From Maribacter ulvicola (GTDB taxonomy: Bacteria; Bacteroidota; Bacteroidia; Flavobacteriales; Flavobacteriaceae), in NCBI RefSeq assembly GCF_900155985.1, contig NZ_FTMA01000002.1, forward strand, positions 248,001 to 312,000: a stretch of DNA of 64,000 nt, written 5' to 3'. How positions within the stretch are numbered: the first letter of the stretch is position 1; the number at the start of each line of letters is the position of its first letter. The position numbers were made by a program, and so were the translations under genes. Under the pieces are notes generated by a model that worked only from the letters and a program-made list of their open reading frames with translations, was not told where the DNA came from and ran no database searches. This document shows positions 45,390-55,755 of this stretch, piece by piece.

Positions 45390-46124
45390 ATGAAAAATAC
45401 AGATTTTAGTACGTTAAAAGCAATTTTTATCAACTGTACCTTAAAGAAATCACCCTCTAAAAGTCACACACGCAATTTAATTGACGTGTCTGCTAAGATT
45501 ATGAAATCTGAAGGAGTTGATGTAGAGATTCTAAGATTAGCAGATTATGATATACCGGTTGGTGTACAGCCAGACATGACCGAAGCAGGATATGACAAGG
45601 ATGATTGGCCAAAAATTTATGATAAGGTAATGGCGGCAGATATATTGGTGATTGGTACCCCTATTTGGCTAGGAGAGCGTTCATCGGTAGCCACAAAACT
45701 TATTGAGCGCTTATATGCCATGAGCGGTTATCAAAATGATAAAGGACAATACGTGTATTATGGTAAAGCCGGTGGTTGTATAATTACTGGTAATGAAGAT
45801 GGTGTTAAACATTGTTCTATGGGGCTATTATATGCACTACAACATATTGGTTATAGTATACCGCCACAGGCAGATGCAGGTTGGATTGGTAAGGTTGGTC
45901 CCGGACCCAGTTATGGAGATACCGAATGGGATGGCGAAAAAATTGACCCACCGGTAGGTTTTGATTCGGAATTTACAAATCGTAACACAACCTTTATGTC
46001 CTATAATCTCATGCATTTAGCTAAAATGCTGAAGGATAATGGGGGATATCCGCCTTACGGAAACTCAAGAAAAGATTGGGATGATGGTACAAGATGGAAT
46101 TTTGAAAATCCGGAGTATAGATAA
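45390..46124 (+). CDS. Flavodoxin-fold NAD(P)H-dependent reductase
   Basis: 244 residues from ATG 45390 (the frame opens at TTG 45372). The beta-alpha pattern ALKAIFINCTLKKSPSKSHT with the phosphate loop, then GTPIWLGERSSVATKLIERL and GGCIITGNEDGVKHC, fits the NADPH-dependent FMN reductase/iron-sulfur flavoprotein group. Probable quinone or flavin reduction. Sits 49 bases before the PoxB-like gene. Confidence 0.85.
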   Translation: MKNTDFSTLKAIFINCTLKKSPSKSHTRNLIDVSAKIMKSEGVDVEILRLADYDIPVGVQPDMTEAGYDKDDWPKIYDKVMAADILVIGTPIWLGERSSVATKLIERLYAMSGYQNDKGQYVYYGKAGGCIITGNEDGVKHCSMGLLYALQHIGYSIPPQADAGWIGKVGPGPSYGDTEWDGEKIDPPVGFDSEFTNRNTTFMSYNLMHLAKMLKDNGGYPPYGNSRKDWDDGTRWNFENPEYR

Positions 46125-46173
46125 ATAACGGATGATTTTTTCATCCAAATTATAAAATATAAAGAACACTATT

Positions 46174-47919
46174 ATGAGTAAGAATGTATCAGAACAACTA
46201 CTCGATATTTTGCAAAGTGTCGGGGTAGATAAAATATACGGAGTAACGGGCGATGCCTTAAATTTTTTCGTTAAAGCAATTGAAGGGCGAGACACTGTAG
46301 ACTGGATTGGCATGAAACACGAGGGCAATGCATCTTTTGCTGCCTTTGGTCATAGTCAAACAAGTAATAATTTAGCCGTATGTGCAGGTACTGTTGGTCC
46401 CGGTGCTTTACACTTGATTAATGGATTGTACAATGCTAAAAAAGAACGTACACCAGTAATTGCAATTACCGGTCAAATTGATCAGAAACAACAGGGAACC
46501 AACTTTTTTCAAGAAGTAGATTTAAAAAAGGTATTTGATGATGTTTGTGATTATCAAGCCGTGATAGAAACACCAGAACAGGCACCTATGGTTGTACAAC
46601 GCGCCATTAAAATAGCCATGGCCAATAATGCTGTTTGTAGAATAGAGTTAGCGGCAAATGTTGCTGAAATGAAGGCGGCAAACGAAGAATTTATACACCC
46701 TATTAAAAAGTATTCTTCTCGTTTAATACCCGATGAGAATAGCATTATTGAGGCTGCTAAGCTTTTAAATGGCGCAACTAAAGTAGGTATTTTAGCAGGA
46801 GATGGTTGTCGTGAGAGTCGTGCTGCAGTACTAGAATTGGCTAAAAAATTACAAGCGCCGATTACGCATAGTTTACGTGCTAGCGATATTTTTGATCATG
46901 ATACGGACAATGTAGTAGGGCTAACCGGGTTAATTGGAAACCCTTCAGGTTATAATGCCGTAATGAAATGTGACTTATTGCTAATGTTAGGAACCGATTT
47001 TCCCTATATAGATTTTCTTCCGCATCAAACAAAAACGATACAGGTAGATATTCGACAAGAAAATATAGGAAACAGAACGTCGGTATCACTTGGGGTCTGG
47101 AGTGATATATCATCATTCTTAGAATTATTAAATCCGAGAATTGAGCAAAAAAGTGATTCCGACTTCTTAGATAAATTAAGAGGTAATTTTAAAGATTGGA
47201 GAGCTAATATGAAAGAGCAAGCCTCCCCTACCCGTGACCATGAACCGTTACACCCACAAATATTTGCAGATTTGGTAAATGAGCACGCAGCCAATGATGC
47301 CATTTTCACGGTTGAAACCGGTACTTCGGCTATTTGGGCGGCACATCATATGTCTTTTCACAATCAAAGACGACTTACAGGTTCATTTAATCATGGTTCT
47401 ATGGCAGTAGGGTTGCCTTCGGCCATTGGTGCGCAGTTTGCAAATAAAAATAAAGAAATATGGGCTTTTTGTGGAGACGGAGCATTTAATATGTCTATGC
47501 AAGATTTCATAACCGCCGTTAAGTATGAATTACCGATTAAAGTGTTGGTATTCAATAATTCAGAATTAAGTTTTGTGAAACTGGAAATGGAAGAAGCAGG
47601 CTTGGCAGCGAGTTTAGATGCCTTACATGAAACCAATGTCAATTTTGCCGAATATGCTAAGCTTTGTGGTGGTGATGGTGTAAGAGTAGAGCATGCTGAA
47701 GATATTGATGCGGCTATTATGCAAGCGAAAGCAAGTAAAAAACCATTTATAATCGATGCTGTAGTGAGCAGCGGTGCATTGTCTTTACCGCCACATATTG
47801 GCTTAAAAGAAGCTATAGGTTTCGGTACCTCTAAAGTGAAAGAAGTAGGTCAAGTAATTAGCGGAGATAAAGGGCAATGGGATAACCTGAAAAAAGAGTT
47901 GTATTCATATTTTGATTGA
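46174..47919 (+). CDS. poxB: Pyruvate oxidase-like ThDP enzyme
   Basis: 581 residues, three-domain thiamine-diphosphate enzyme. Domain I: GVDKIYGVTGDALN, KHEGNASFAAFGHSQ (catalytic Glu near residue 49) and GTVGPGALHLINGLYNAK. Middle FAD-type domain about 190-340. Domain III: GDGAFNMSMQDFITAVKYELP with the ThDP-Mg motif GDG then N. Closest in layout to pyruvate:quinone oxidoreductase, which makes acetate and CO2; acetolactate synthase-type activity is less likely because of the lack of its usual operon partners. Confidence 0.88.
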   Translation: MSKNVSEQLLDILQSVGVDKIYGVTGDALNFFVKAIEGRDTVDWIGMKHEGNASFAAFGHSQTSNNLAVCAGTVGPGALHLINGLYNAKKERTPVIAITGQIDQKQQGTNFFQEVDLKKVFDDVCDYQAVIETPEQAPMVVQRAIKIAMANNAVCRIELAANVAEMKAANEEFIHPIKKYSSRLIPDENSIIEAAKLLNGATKVGILAGDGCRESRAAVLELAKKLQAPITHSLRASDIFDHDTDNVVGLTGLIGNPSGYNAVMKCDLLLMLGTDFPYIDFLPHQTKTIQVDIRQENIGNRTSVSLGVWSDISSFLELLNPRIEQKSDSDFLDKLRGNFKDWRANMKEQASPTRDHEPLHPQIFADLVNEHAANDAIFTVETGTSAIWAAHHMSFHNQRRLTGSFNHGSMAVGLPSAIGAQFANKNKEIWAFCGDGAFNMSMQDFITAVKYELPIKVLVFNNSELSFVKLEMEEAGLAASLDALHETNVNFAEYAKLCGGDGVRVEHAEDIDAAIMQAKASKKPFIIDAVVSSGALSLPPHIGLKEAIGFGTSKVKEVGQVISGDKGQWDNLKKELYSYFD

Positions 47920-47957
47920 TATTTGTGAGTTTGTAGTATAAAAGCTGTTGTATATTT

Positions 47958-48006
47958 AAAAGCGATTCTTAACATCTAATTTTTAGATATTAAGAATCGC
48001 TTTTTA
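47958..48006. terminator. Bidirectional terminator between poxB-like and prs genes
   Basis: Long stem AAAAGCGATTCTTAA with TCTA/TAGA continuation, mismatched at two bases, mirrored by TTAAGAATCGCTTTTT; T runs on both sides of the convergent genes. Confidence 0.88.
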
Positions 48007-48018
48007 TTTAATCGAACT

Positions 48019-48783
48019 CTACAAACCCATCAACTTAAACTGAGTAACGAAATCATCATCAATATCTTTATAGCTATTGGTGCAATAGACATGGTCAATG
48101 GTTTCTTTGAGTTCCTCAAATCCATAGTTGAATTGTGCGTGGGTAACATATAGATACACCTTTGCGGCACCTTGCTTTTTCAACGCTTCCGCCAAGAATT
48201 TAAATGTTCTGCCTCCATCGGCAAGATCATCAACAATTAAGCATTGCTTATCTTTTACGTCACCTTGTATACTAATCACCGGAGCACCATCTACTCGCAC
48301 TTTGTTGGACGGTACCAAATCTGCATTCAGTTTTTCGGCAATTTCATGGGTGGTTTTATACGCACCAGCATCGGGACTCACCAATACTGGATTTCCAATT
48401 TCATTAAAAGCTTTTTCAACATAATCTACATGCGATATTTTTTCTGCATTATCAATTAACGCCAATGAAATAGGACTATGTGGGTGTAAAATGGCAACGG
48501 AGTCGAATTTCATGTCGTTGATGAACTTACAGATGACTTTTAAATCAAAAGATTCTCCTTTATGGAAACGCCTATCTGAACGTTGCCCAATTAGACAAAA
48601 GATAGTGAGTTTGGCAATGGCTGTTTTGTTGGTTACATTTTCAGCATCCCAAGCTTCTTTTATGGCAGCAGCACTGAACAAATCTTCATAACTGTTTCCT
48701 CTTATTTTAATATGAATATCTCCGCTTTCCGTGATTTTGGCGGCAACTTGTCCGTCTTTAAATTTTTTAATTTCGTATTTCAT
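48019..48783 (-). CDS. prs: Ribose-phosphate pyrophosphokinase-like protein
   Basis: 254 residues, shorter than the ~310 of housekeeping Prs. The PRPP site is complete: CLIVDDLADGGRTF near residue 178-191, and the phosphate loop region VSPDAGAYK near 135. Probably supplies PRPP to the NadV reaction. Last gene of the NrtR-regulated operon, 3 bases after the macro-like gene. Confidence 0.9.
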   Translation of the reverse strand: MKYEIKKFKDGQVAAKITESGDIHIKIRGNSYEDLFSAAAIKEAWDAENVTNKTAIAKLTIFCLIGQRSDRRFHKGESFDLKVICKFINDMKFDSVAILHPHSPISLALIDNAEKISHVDYVEKAFNEIGNPVLVSPDAGAYKTTHEIAEKLNADLVPSNKVRVDGAPVISIQGDVKDKQCLIVDDLADGGRTFKFLAEALKKQGAAKVYLYVTHAQFNYGFEELKETIDHVYCTNSYKDIDDDFVTQFKLMGL

Positions 48784-48786
48784 ATC

Positions 48787-49788
48787 CTAATTCTTATTGT
48801 TGAAATTATCTATTTCTTGTTTCAATATATGATTTGAGTTTCCGTAACTGACAATACGCACATCTAATGGCGTTTTTCTGAATTTCTCTAGTGCTTTGAA
48901 CAATGATTCTACTATCCAATCTAGATCATTACCAAAAGCCCCACCTCCTACCAAGGTTAAAAATACCTTGTTTGATTTGTTGTTTTTTAGATTTATCAGT
49001 GCCGTGTGTAACGTAGCTTCATAGGTGGCTTCTAAAATTATTCTGGCAAAATTCTCCCAGTAATACCATTCGATATGCGAATATGCTACCGGCAAAGCAG
49101 AGCAATATATTTGAGATACTATCTGTTTTTTATCCGTTAGGGTAACTTCAGTATTCCATTGCGTACCTACTTTTAGTTTACCCTTTAGAAACGCTCTTTG
49201 GGCATCTGTAAAACCTCCTAATTGCTTATTAATGTTGAGTAAGCCTTTTTGACCTAAAACAGCATAACCGTTGGTCATTTTCCATAATTGGAGCTCTTGA
49301 TTATGAAGCTCTTTACCGATCCCATCTAAACAATCAATCTGATGCCCATCCGTTTGCCCAATTTGACCATTAACCGGAGCAAAATAGTTTCTGTAAATCG
49401 TTCCTGCACCGCAAGCGATGGCACAAGCGGGACCTTGGGTGAAGTCATTTTCGTAAATACCAACTCCCGCGCTAGGCGACACTTCAGGACCGACCATTTC
49501 TAATAAATTGAACTGCGATGCAGCTTGAAATAACGCGTGCTCATTTCTAGGGTCGGCATGTAAGTCTTGAATATCGGCAACCATTTCAGAAACCTTTATT
49601 TTAACAGTACTGTCATTGTTGGTTTGCTGATTTCTTAATTGTTCTAAGGAAACAACTTCTAGAGAGCCAAATTGATAGGATTTGTTATTGATTTTAGAAA
49701 TTAAATACTGTCCGTCAATAGTGATATGATCACGCACATTTTCGGGTGATACTTCATCAAATCCTGTCAATTCTTTAAACCACATCAT
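48787..49788 (-). CDS. Macro-domain-like protein in the NAD salvage operon
   Basis: 333 residues. A central to C-terminal region shows macro-domain-like features: HALFQAASQFNLLEM, ACAIACGAGTIYRNYF and the late VFLTLVGGGAFGNDLDWI, where macro domains have their ADP-ribose phosphate loop. The N-terminal ~60 residues (SLEVVSLEQLR) and the middle are unlike standard macro domains. Location between nadV and prs argues for ADP-ribose or NAD-derivative handling. Function not known; family recognition is tentative. Confidence 0.65.
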   Translation of the reverse strand: MMWFKELTGFDEVSPENVRDHITIDGQYLISKINNKSYQFGSLEVVSLEQLRNQQTNNDSTVKIKVSEMVADIQDLHADPRNEHALFQAASQFNLLEMVGPEVSPSAGVGIYENDFTQGPACAIACGAGTIYRNYFAPVNGQIGQTDGHQIDCLDGIGKELHNQELQLWKMTNGYAVLGQKGLLNINKQLGGFTDAQRAFLKGKLKVGTQWNTEVTLTDKKQIVSQIYCSALPVAYSHIEWYYWENFARIILEATYEATLHTALINLKNNKSNKVFLTLVGGGAFGNDLDWIVESLFKALEKFRKTPLDVRIVSYGNSNHILKQEIDNFNNKN

Positions 49789-49797
49789 CAGTAATTC

Positions 49798-51252
49798 TTA
49801 AAGATTGGTATTAATACGGTCTCTTATTTCTTGTATGTTCGTTTGGTTTACAAACTTTCCGTCTTTATAGATTACTTGTAGCTCGCCCGTGCTTTCTTCT
49901 TCTGGCGTTACTTGATCGATCAATGCATATGCTCCGTTTTGCAATTCCACCTTTACCAATCCTTTAGCAGATTTTTTAATTCCGTCATCGGTAATAGGAT
50001 CTTTGAAAATTTCTCTACGTTCGCCGTTTACTACAACAGAAGTTGCTTTCATGGCAAAACCAAAAGTATCTCTGGTATTAAATTGGTAGGTAAAAGAACC
50101 AATACCCAATACTACATTGGTCGTAGCAAAACCTTTATCGCTTAAGCGTTGACAGATAGCCTCTGCTCTTTCTGTGGTAATACTATCACCATAGATAGCA
50201 CCAATGTGACTATCCAATACTTTAAAACCTTGTTCGTTTACGGTACCTCCAAAAATATCCCAAAGAAGTTCCACTACCCCTTTATCTTTTGGTGTGTTGC
50301 TACCAAGCTCACGAGACTCGCCACAAATGATGTCAACAGGATCTCCGCTGTCTGGTCTAATGACCAATTTACCATCTCTAGAAAGAACTTCTTCTTTGAG
50401 CTTTGGAAGGTATTCGGTCAATACCTTCCATAGATCCCATGTATCACTTACAACCGATAAAATTCCCGCAGGGTAGGTATTCATTAAAGCCCTGAACGTA
50501 CCAATTTCATCATCTTTTGTACCGGCACACATCACGGAGTGTTCGGTAGCATTTACAGAACCGACTACAAAACCTTCAGCCTTATAATAGTGACGTAAGC
50601 TACTAATGACCGGCAAGGTATCTGACCCTAAGAATACAGATGCATGACCCATACCAGATGAAATAGCACTTTGCAGTCCGCCCATACCTCGCATAGAAAA
50701 ATCGTGACCTTGAAAATCGATGAAAGCCATATTGTCTTTATCAGTTTCTAATGTCCATTTTTTGAAAATTCGTTTGTAACATAAAGCAATAGAAGCTGAT
50801 GTCATTGGTTGCCATAGCATAGTAGATAAAATGGTTTCTAGGAAATTAGTGATCCAGTAGAATTTTTTATCCGTATTTACCACAGTAACCATAGGCACTC
50901 TAATAGGAACCTCTACCCCTTCCACAATGGATTTCACCTTAATAGGCAAGTATTGAAGGTCGTGCAATTCCTCATAATGCGTAACATCATAGTCGGTACC
51001 TAAATACAGGGATAACTCTTCTTTCAATTCATTACAAACCTGTGCTTTTGGCTTAGAAAAGAAGTTATCCTGAAAATAATCATGCAACCATTGGAACACA
51101 TATTGTTGGCCAAAAGAAACTACTTTATCACAACCCTGAGGTGCATATTTATTACTTCTTGGTGTCCAGTTAGAATATACCTCTTCTGTTCCTTTAGGGT
51201 ATTGCTGGTGGTGTCCTGTTTTGTATCCGTCTGTTAATAGTAATCCGTTCAT
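49798..51252 (-). CDS. nadV: Nicotinamide phosphoribosyltransferase
   Basis: 484 residues, the NAMPT/NadV family. Start MNGLLLTDGYKTGHHQQYP with the first substrate loop, FIDFQGHDFSMRGMGG, active-site His/Asp strand GTKDDEIGTFRAL, VVRPDSGDP and GGTVNEQGFKVL. Converts nicotinamide and PRPP to nicotinamide mononucleotide, a one-step salvage route. Operon order: deoxyribosyltransferase-like, nadV, macro-like, prs. Confidence 0.94.
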   Translation of the reverse strand: MNGLLLTDGYKTGHHQQYPKGTEEVYSNWTPRSNKYAPQGCDKVVSFGQQYVFQWLHDYFQDNFFSKPKAQVCNELKEELSLYLGTDYDVTHYEELHDLQYLPIKVKSIVEGVEVPIRVPMVTVVNTDKKFYWITNFLETILSTMLWQPMTSASIALCYKRIFKKWTLETDKDNMAFIDFQGHDFSMRGMGGLQSAISSGMGHASVFLGSDTLPVISSLRHYYKAEGFVVGSVNATEHSVMCAGTKDDEIGTFRALMNTYPAGILSVVSDTWDLWKVLTEYLPKLKEEVLSRDGKLVIRPDSGDPVDIICGESRELGSNTPKDKGVVELLWDIFGGTVNEQGFKVLDSHIGAIYGDSITTERAEAICQRLSDKGFATTNVVLGIGSFTYQFNTRDTFGFAMKATSVVVNGERREIFKDPITDDGIKKSAKGLVKVELQNGAYALIDQVTPEEESTGELQVIYKDGKFVNQTNIQEIRDRINTNL

Positions 51253-51285
51253 AATGTGTATTTATAGGCTGTTTTTCAACAGTGT

Positions 51286-51699
51286 TTAAGCTTCTTTTAT
51301 ATTACTGAATATGGGTGTGTTGTATTGTTTGCAATGGGTATGTACATCACTACTTATGTAAATTTCTTTCGGACAGATAATCATGGGGCTGTTCCACTTT
51401 ATGCACTTCCTTAATGCTACAAAAGAAATGGGTGATTTAGAATTTTTAAGAAAATTCAATAGTATAAAATCCGATTGCTGTAAAGCAGCTAACTGCCACT
51501 TAATGTGTTGCTTCATTTGCGCAGCGTTCAGTTCATGGTAATGGGTATGTGTTGGGTCAAAAATATCATGTGTACCAAACTCGGCAATTACTTTTGCGCT
51601 CCAACTCCCCTTCTGTTTATGATCCATATTACCTGCTAGAAAAATAGAACGCCGGTTGCGTTTATTTATTGGTAGTATGTCGTTAGATGTGTACATCAT
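51286..51699 (-). CDS. Nucleoside 2-deoxyribosyltransferase-like protein
   Basis: 137 residues from ATG 51699 (or the next ATG at 51696). The frame continues to 51759, but that longer start would place the operator at 51709-51729 inside the gene, so it is rejected. RRSIFLAGNM at the start, SWSAKVIAEF, FDPTH and WQLAALQQSDFILLNFLK fit the Nuc_deoxyrib_tr_2 group, which cleaves or transfers N-glycosidic bonds. First gene of the NAD operon; role may be release of nicotinamide or NMN processing (inference). Confidence 0.78.
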   Translation of the reverse strand: MMYTSNDILPINKRNRRSIFLAGNMDHKQKGSWSAKVIAEFGTHDIFDPTHTHYHELNAAQMKQHIKWQLAALQQSDFILLNFLKNSKSPISFVALRKCIKWNSPMIICPKEIYISSDVHTHCKQYNTPIFSNIKEA

Positions 51700-51708
51700 G
51701 AAAATCAA

Positions 51709-51729
51709 TTTGCGTAATAATAACGCAAA
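51709..51729. promoter_or_regulatory. NrtR-type operator O1
   Basis: Perfect palindrome TTTGCGT-N7-ACGCAAA, 10 bases upstream of the start of the NAD salvage operon. Same arm and spacing as O2 and O3, next to a nudix-type regulator gene. Confidence 0.85.
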
Positions 51730-51761
51730 TGTAAAATATAATTTGAGTTCATAAAGCATTA

Positions 51762-51782
51762 TTTGTGTTTATTTTACGCAAA
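51762..51782. promoter_or_regulatory. NrtR-type operator O2
   Basis: TTTGTGT-N7-ACGCAAA, one mismatch from O1, placed 53 bases upstream of it (same-phase on the helix), between the nrtR stop and the NAD operon. Confidence 0.8.
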
Positions 51783-51797
51783 TTAAAAAGGAGTAGC

Positions 51798-52472
51798 TTA
51801 GATTTCGAAGATAATACCCTCCTTCTTTAGTTTGAAGTACCTGTTTTTATTGAACATAAAGAGGTTTGCAGGTCTACCGGAGCCCTTGGAAACCTTTTCA
51901 TCCAATTCATCCAAGATATTTAGACCAAGCATTTTTTTTCTAAAATTACGTCTGTCAATGTCCCTACCTAAAACGGAACTATACAGTTTTTCAAGGTCGG
52001 AAAAAGGGAATTTGGTATCCAACAATTCAAACCCAATGGGTTCATAGGTAATTTTAGCCTGTAAGCGTGTAATGGCAAGTTTTAGAATTTCGGCATGGTC
52101 AAAAGATAGTTCGGGTAAATTGGTAATGGAGAACCACTGTGCCTCTTCCGCATCGGTTGAAGCGGCAAGTTTAAAAGCACTAGGTTTTATCAACCCGAAA
52201 TAGGCAACGGATACTACTCTTTTTCTAGGATCTCTATCGGGTTTTCCAAAGGTGTATAATTGTTCTAAGTAATTAATCTTGATTCCCGTTTCTTCCTTCA
52301 GCTCCCGCGCTACCGCTTCTTCTAAAGATTCCGAGTCTAAAACGAATCCGCCAGGAATAGCCCATTTTCCTTTAAAAGGTTCATATTTTCGTTTGATGAG
52401 CAGTACCGAAATAGTTTCAGATTCATACCCAAAAACCACGGCGTCAACAGAAAGCTTAATTGATTGTTGCAT
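51798..52472 (-). CDS. nrtR: NrtR, nudix-type transcription regulator of NAD genes
   Basis: 224 residues. N-terminal nudix-fold domain (residues 5-150; GGFVLDSESLEEAVARELKE and ETGI match the nudix box) and a C-terminal winged helix (about 155-220; FPFSDLEKLYSSVLGRDIDR, NFRKKML, GSGRPANLF). In this family the nudix domain senses ADP-ribose rather than hydrolysing, and the protein represses NAD genes. Autoregulation is likely because operator O3 touches its start codon. Confidence 0.92.
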   Translation of the reverse strand: MQQSIKLSVDAVVFGYESETISVLLIKRKYEPFKGKWAIPGGFVLDSESLEEAVARELKEETGIKINYLEQLYTFGKPDRDPRKRVVSVAYFGLIKPSAFKLAASTDAEEAQWFSITNLPELSFDHAEILKLAITRLQAKITYEPIGFELLDTKFPFSDLEKLYSSVLGRDIDRRNFRKKMLGLNILDELDEKVSKGSGRPANLFMFNKNRYFKLKKEGIIFEI

Positions 52473-52474
52473 AC

Positions 52475-52495
52475 TATGCGTATATTTTACGCTAA
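52475..52495. promoter_or_regulatory. NrtR-type operator O3
   Basis: TATGCGT-N7-ACGCTAA, three bases before the nrtR start codon. Keeps the GCGT-N7-ACGC core of O1 and O2; two outer mismatches in the arms. Confidence 0.65.
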
Positions 52496-52675
52496 TATAT
52501 GAAAGAATACATAGAGAAGAAACGTTTACCTTCTACATTAGCGACTTACCATGGTGACTGTTCTAATGAATACATATCGATTTTAAATCAAAAGAAACTT
52601 TTAAAAGGGACAATCAAAAAACAAAACATTTTTTATGAATCATATCTGCCGTCTTATTCCTAAATTTGCTTTGTA

Positions 52676-52755
52676 AACTTTAGGAGTAGCTATTTCATAG
52701 TTTGAGAAATATCCTTAGAACCTGATTTGATTAATATCAACGTAGGAAAAAGTTA
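52676..52755 (+). ncRNA. TPP riboswitch (THI element)
   Basis: P1 arms AACTTT (52676-52681) and AAAGTT (52749-52754). Conserved parts of the class: TTTGAGAAAT in place of CTGAGA region, AACCTGATTTGATTAATATC and AACGTAGGAAA. A short hairpin ACAGGAG/CTCCTGT (52756-52773) follows directly and may be the expression platform. Located ~110 bases before thiS, so it controls the thiamine operon. Confidence 0.92.
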
Positions 52756-52866
52756 ACAGGAGCAAACTCCTGTCCTTTCCATTTTTCAATTCATTTTTTA
52801 TTTCTATCCGTTTACACTGTAATCAACATCATTGTAGCGTTATGCGCTTTAATAATTAATAAACAG

Positions 52867-53070
52867 ATGATAAACGTAAAAGTCAATAACACCCCTCGCC
52901 TATTCAAGGCCAATACTACTTTAGAAGCTATCATTACTGAACTAGGTATTTCTGTTAAGGGTATTGCCGTAGCCGTAAATGAAACTATAGTTCCAAAATC
53001 AGACTGGTCTTCTGCCACACTGAACGAAAGTGATGTGGTGTTGGTCATTAGAGCTACTCAAGGGGGTTAG
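52867..53070 (+). CDS. thiS: ThiS sulfur carrier protein
   Basis: 67 residues, beta-grasp fold: MINVKVNNTPRLFKANTTLE at the start and the essential C-terminal Gly-Gly (RATQGG), which is adenylated and thiocarboxylated to supply sulfur for the thiazole. First gene of the thiamine operon, 68 bases before thiC. Confidence 0.95.
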   Translation: MINVKVNNTPRLFKANTTLEAIITELGISVKGIAVAVNETIVPKSDWSSATLNESDVVLVIRATQGG

Positions 53071-53117
53071 ATATTACTTTTTAAGCACTCTAACAGCACA
53101 GCGAAATTGAAATTTAG

Positions 53118-54998
<1,881 letters not shown>

Positions 54999-55013
54999 GG
55001 GTAGTAGGAAGTT

Positions 55014-55033
55014 CCCACGCTAAATAGCGTGGG
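55014..55033 (+). other. Hairpin after thiC
   Basis: Perfect 8-bp stem CCCACGCT/AGCGTGGG with loop AAAT. No T run, so more likely RNA stability or REP-like than termination. Confidence 0.6.
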
Positions 55034-55048
55034 CAGGCTTTCCATTTC

Positions 55049-55080
55049 AATCTTTTGCAGAAAAAGCAAAAGGATTTTTA
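55049..55080 (+). terminator. Possible partial terminator between thiC and the thiE-like gene
   Basis: Stem AATCTTTTGC/GCAAAAGGATT with one bulge, loop AGAAAAA, followed by TTTTTA. May tune expression of the downstream thiamine genes. Confidence 0.5.
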
Positions 55081-55108
55081 TTGCAATCCTTAACTCAAAA
55101 AAATAAAA

Positions 55109-55744
55109 ATGATCGTAGTCATAGCACCAGAAAAAGACATTCCCCATGAAATTGAAATACTTCATCAGTTATTTCAAGAAGGTTTGGTGTATTATCATTT
55201 AAGAAAGCCATTTAAAAACTACCAAGAACATTGCAATTACTTAGATGCGATCGATAAAAAATACCATAACAGAATCGTGGTACATTTATATCATGAATTG
55301 GTCAATACATATGACCTAAAGGGCGTCCATTTTCAGGAGCAAAAAAGAATAGATTACATAGACAATCCTGGTCAGTATTTTAAAAAGTTGGATATGTACG
55401 GTAAAACCATTAGTTCTTCTTTTCATGACCCAAAGGTATTGGAACAGTGCGGTTTTGAATTCGATTATCATTTACTGAGTCCCGTTTTTTCTTCTATTTC
55501 TAAAAAGGGATATGAAGGCAAAGGCTTTGATGTCAACCACATTGATAAATTGATTGTAGGTATGGGCGGTATTAGCGATAAAACAGTAGCAGCAACACTG
55601 AAGCTGGGTTTTAAGGGAATTGGCGTGTTAGGCGGAGTTTGGAATATGGAAAACCCTTTAGAAAGCTTCCTGGCATTGAAAACCCAATATGAAACTGTTG
55701 TTCAAGAGCAGCGGAAAGCATCCATCAGAAATAGGAATTTATAA
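55109..55744 (+). CDS. ThiE-like thiamine phosphate synthase paralogue (TenI-like)
   Basis: 211 residues. Barrel features are visible: FQEGLVYYHLRKP, GVHFQEQ, SSSFHDPKVLEQCGFEFDYHLLSPVFSS and GMGGISDKT, GIGVLGGVW. Compared with the real ThiE next door it lacks the clear NDSY and DGVHLGK-type substrate stretch, which favours the TenI group (thiazole tautomerase). Distance of 11 bases to thiE indicates one operon. Confidence 0.8.
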   Translation: MIVVIAPEKDIPHEIEILHQLFQEGLVYYHLRKPFKNYQEHCNYLDAIDKKYHNRIVVHLYHELVNTYDLKGVHFQEQKRIDYIDNPGQYFKKLDMYGKTISSSFHDPKVLEQCGFEFDYHLLSPVFSSISKKGYEGKGFDVNHIDKLIVGMGGISDKTVAATLKLGFKGIGVLGGVWNMENPLESFLALKTQYETVVQEQRKASIRNRNL

Positions 55745-55755
55745 TAAGAAAGAAT

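Noticed and set aside
51700-51759. Longer start of the deoxyribosyltransferase-like gene
   Set aside because: The operator palindrome O1 would lie inside the gene, and the family-like sequence begins later.
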